A DNA stretch of 64,000 bases, from positions 4,173,346 to 4,237,345 of the forward strand of contig CM074761.1 in NCBI GenBank assembly GCA_037355855.1. Reading direction: 5' to 3'. A model generated the notes under the pieces. It saw nothing but the letters and a program-made list of their open reading frames with translations. It was not told the origin of the DNA and ran no database searches. Origin of the DNA: Pseudo-nitzschia pungens. Lineage: Eukaryota > Bacillariophyta > Bacillariophyceae > Bacillariales > Bacillariaceae. Of the stretch, positions 63,186 through 64,000 are shown in pieces; position 1 is the first letter of the stretch, and each line of letters begins with the position of its first letter. A program made the position numbers and the translations under genes.

Positions 63186-64000
63186 TGTCAATGGTCTTGA
63201 ATATAGAAAGGAATATGCATGAAGGAACTCGAAGTACGAGTATTTGCTATTGAATCATACGAAATAAGCAATTATTCTTACTACTGTGCTGATAAGAGGA
63301 GATCCCACACCAACAATATTCAAGAATCAAGAGCAGGTTTCACCCACCACCACTACTACTACTACTAAGAAGGGTGGCAAAACTGAGACCTGAATCATAC
63401 TGGTGTCAATGTAGCAATACAGTTTTATCATTGTTACTAATACTTGCTGATACTACTATCACTGTCTCGAAACTAAGAAGTCCTCCGTGTGATTTTTTCA
63501 CTGCAGCAGCAATTCCATACTACCTACTACTAGTAGTAACCTTACCGGTAAATCTTGTGATGTGAACAAACAAGTACCGGTATTCTCAATAGTGCTCCTC
63601 GTAATTTAAGTTTGAAGTTACCTCGTATTTTTTGGTAGAAGGCTTGAGGCTGACTGTCGAGAATTCGTTTTGTCCCAGTGGCGTTTTCCGTACTCGATCA
63701 GTAGATCTACGGTAAGGTTTTACGTACAACGGTCGTACAAACAGAATAAGAGTACATACCTACCTTTACACTAGGAAACTGGGGTAGTAAGCCTTAAAAT
63801 TACTCTCAAAATACTCAACACTGAATAGGGTAAGTTACGGTAAGGTTACGGTACATACATTCAGGAGTTCTTTGTGGAAAGCAGCTCAACTGCTGTTGTG
63901 AGGAGTCGTCATGTCAACAGCAGAATACGAAGTAAGGTTAACTTACTTAACCTTACTCGTTCCATCGTAAGATTACAGCATGTTTTGAATATTTTTTTCC
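63186..64000. other. Intergenic to window end
   Basis: It contains a CAC/TAC trinucleotide run (about 63343-63366), CTACTACTAGTAGTAACCTTACCGG (63522-63546) and GTAAGTTACGGTAAGGTTACGG (63831-63852). No gene is supported. Confidence 0.5.

Overview
The window looks like nuclear DNA of a diatom, most likely a raphid pennate such as the Pseudo-nitzschia/Fragilariopsis group. The evidence is about twenty nuclear-type protein genes with short GT-AG introns (roughly 86-215 nt), a metacaspase with the inverted domain order known from secondary-plastid algae (type III), an organellar leucyl-tRNA synthetase whose N-terminus resembles the diatom ASAF plastid-targeting signal, and long intergenic stretches full of short GTAAGGTTAC- and TACCGGTA-like words. 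The species is an inference. All gene models below were spliced by eye. Starts are ATG codons; several longest open frames begin at GTG or TTG and were trimmed.

Layout. 0-9 kb: a small unknown gene, an ankyrin-repeat protein (-), a 1.1 kb higher-order minisatellite, a BRAP-type zinc-finger protein (+) and a convergent SET-domain methyltransferase (-). 9.0-9.5 kb is an assembly gap that cuts the 5' end off a basic coiled-coil gene. 11-24 kb: a secreted NTF2-like protein, an FHA-domain checkpoint-type kinase (-, frameshifted), a type III metacaspase, a membrane thioredoxin, a DCN1-like neddylation factor (-), a three-span membrane protein and an alpha/beta hydrolase (-). 24-38 kb: a large secreted CEMIP/TMEM2-like G8/beta-helix protein (-, frameshifted), a membrane protein of the lipid-transfer/AsmA type, leucyl-tRNA synthetase (-) and importin alpha (-, two frameshifts). 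38-48 kb: RNA polymerase III subunit RPC10, a 1.2 kb tandem array of 23/25-bp units, phosphoglycerate kinase, a syntaxin-5-type Qa-SNARE and a divergent second importin alpha (-). 49-58 kb: two tandem GT92-like glycosyltransferase paralogues followed by a type II membrane sulfotransferase-like protein (-), plausibly a Golgi glycan-modification cluster. 58-64 kb: telomere-like and AAAACCA-rich repeats, a secreted unknown protein (-) and a GPI-type PLC-like phosphodiesterase.

Most genes are unrelated housekeeping functions without operon logic. The notable groupings are the GT92 pair with the sulfotransferase and the two importin alpha paralogues 10 kb apart. Three minus-strand genes carry single-base frameshifts that are each repaired by removing one base; these are either assembly errors or recent damage. 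No CRISPR array, rRNA, convincing tRNA or autonomous mobile element was seen.
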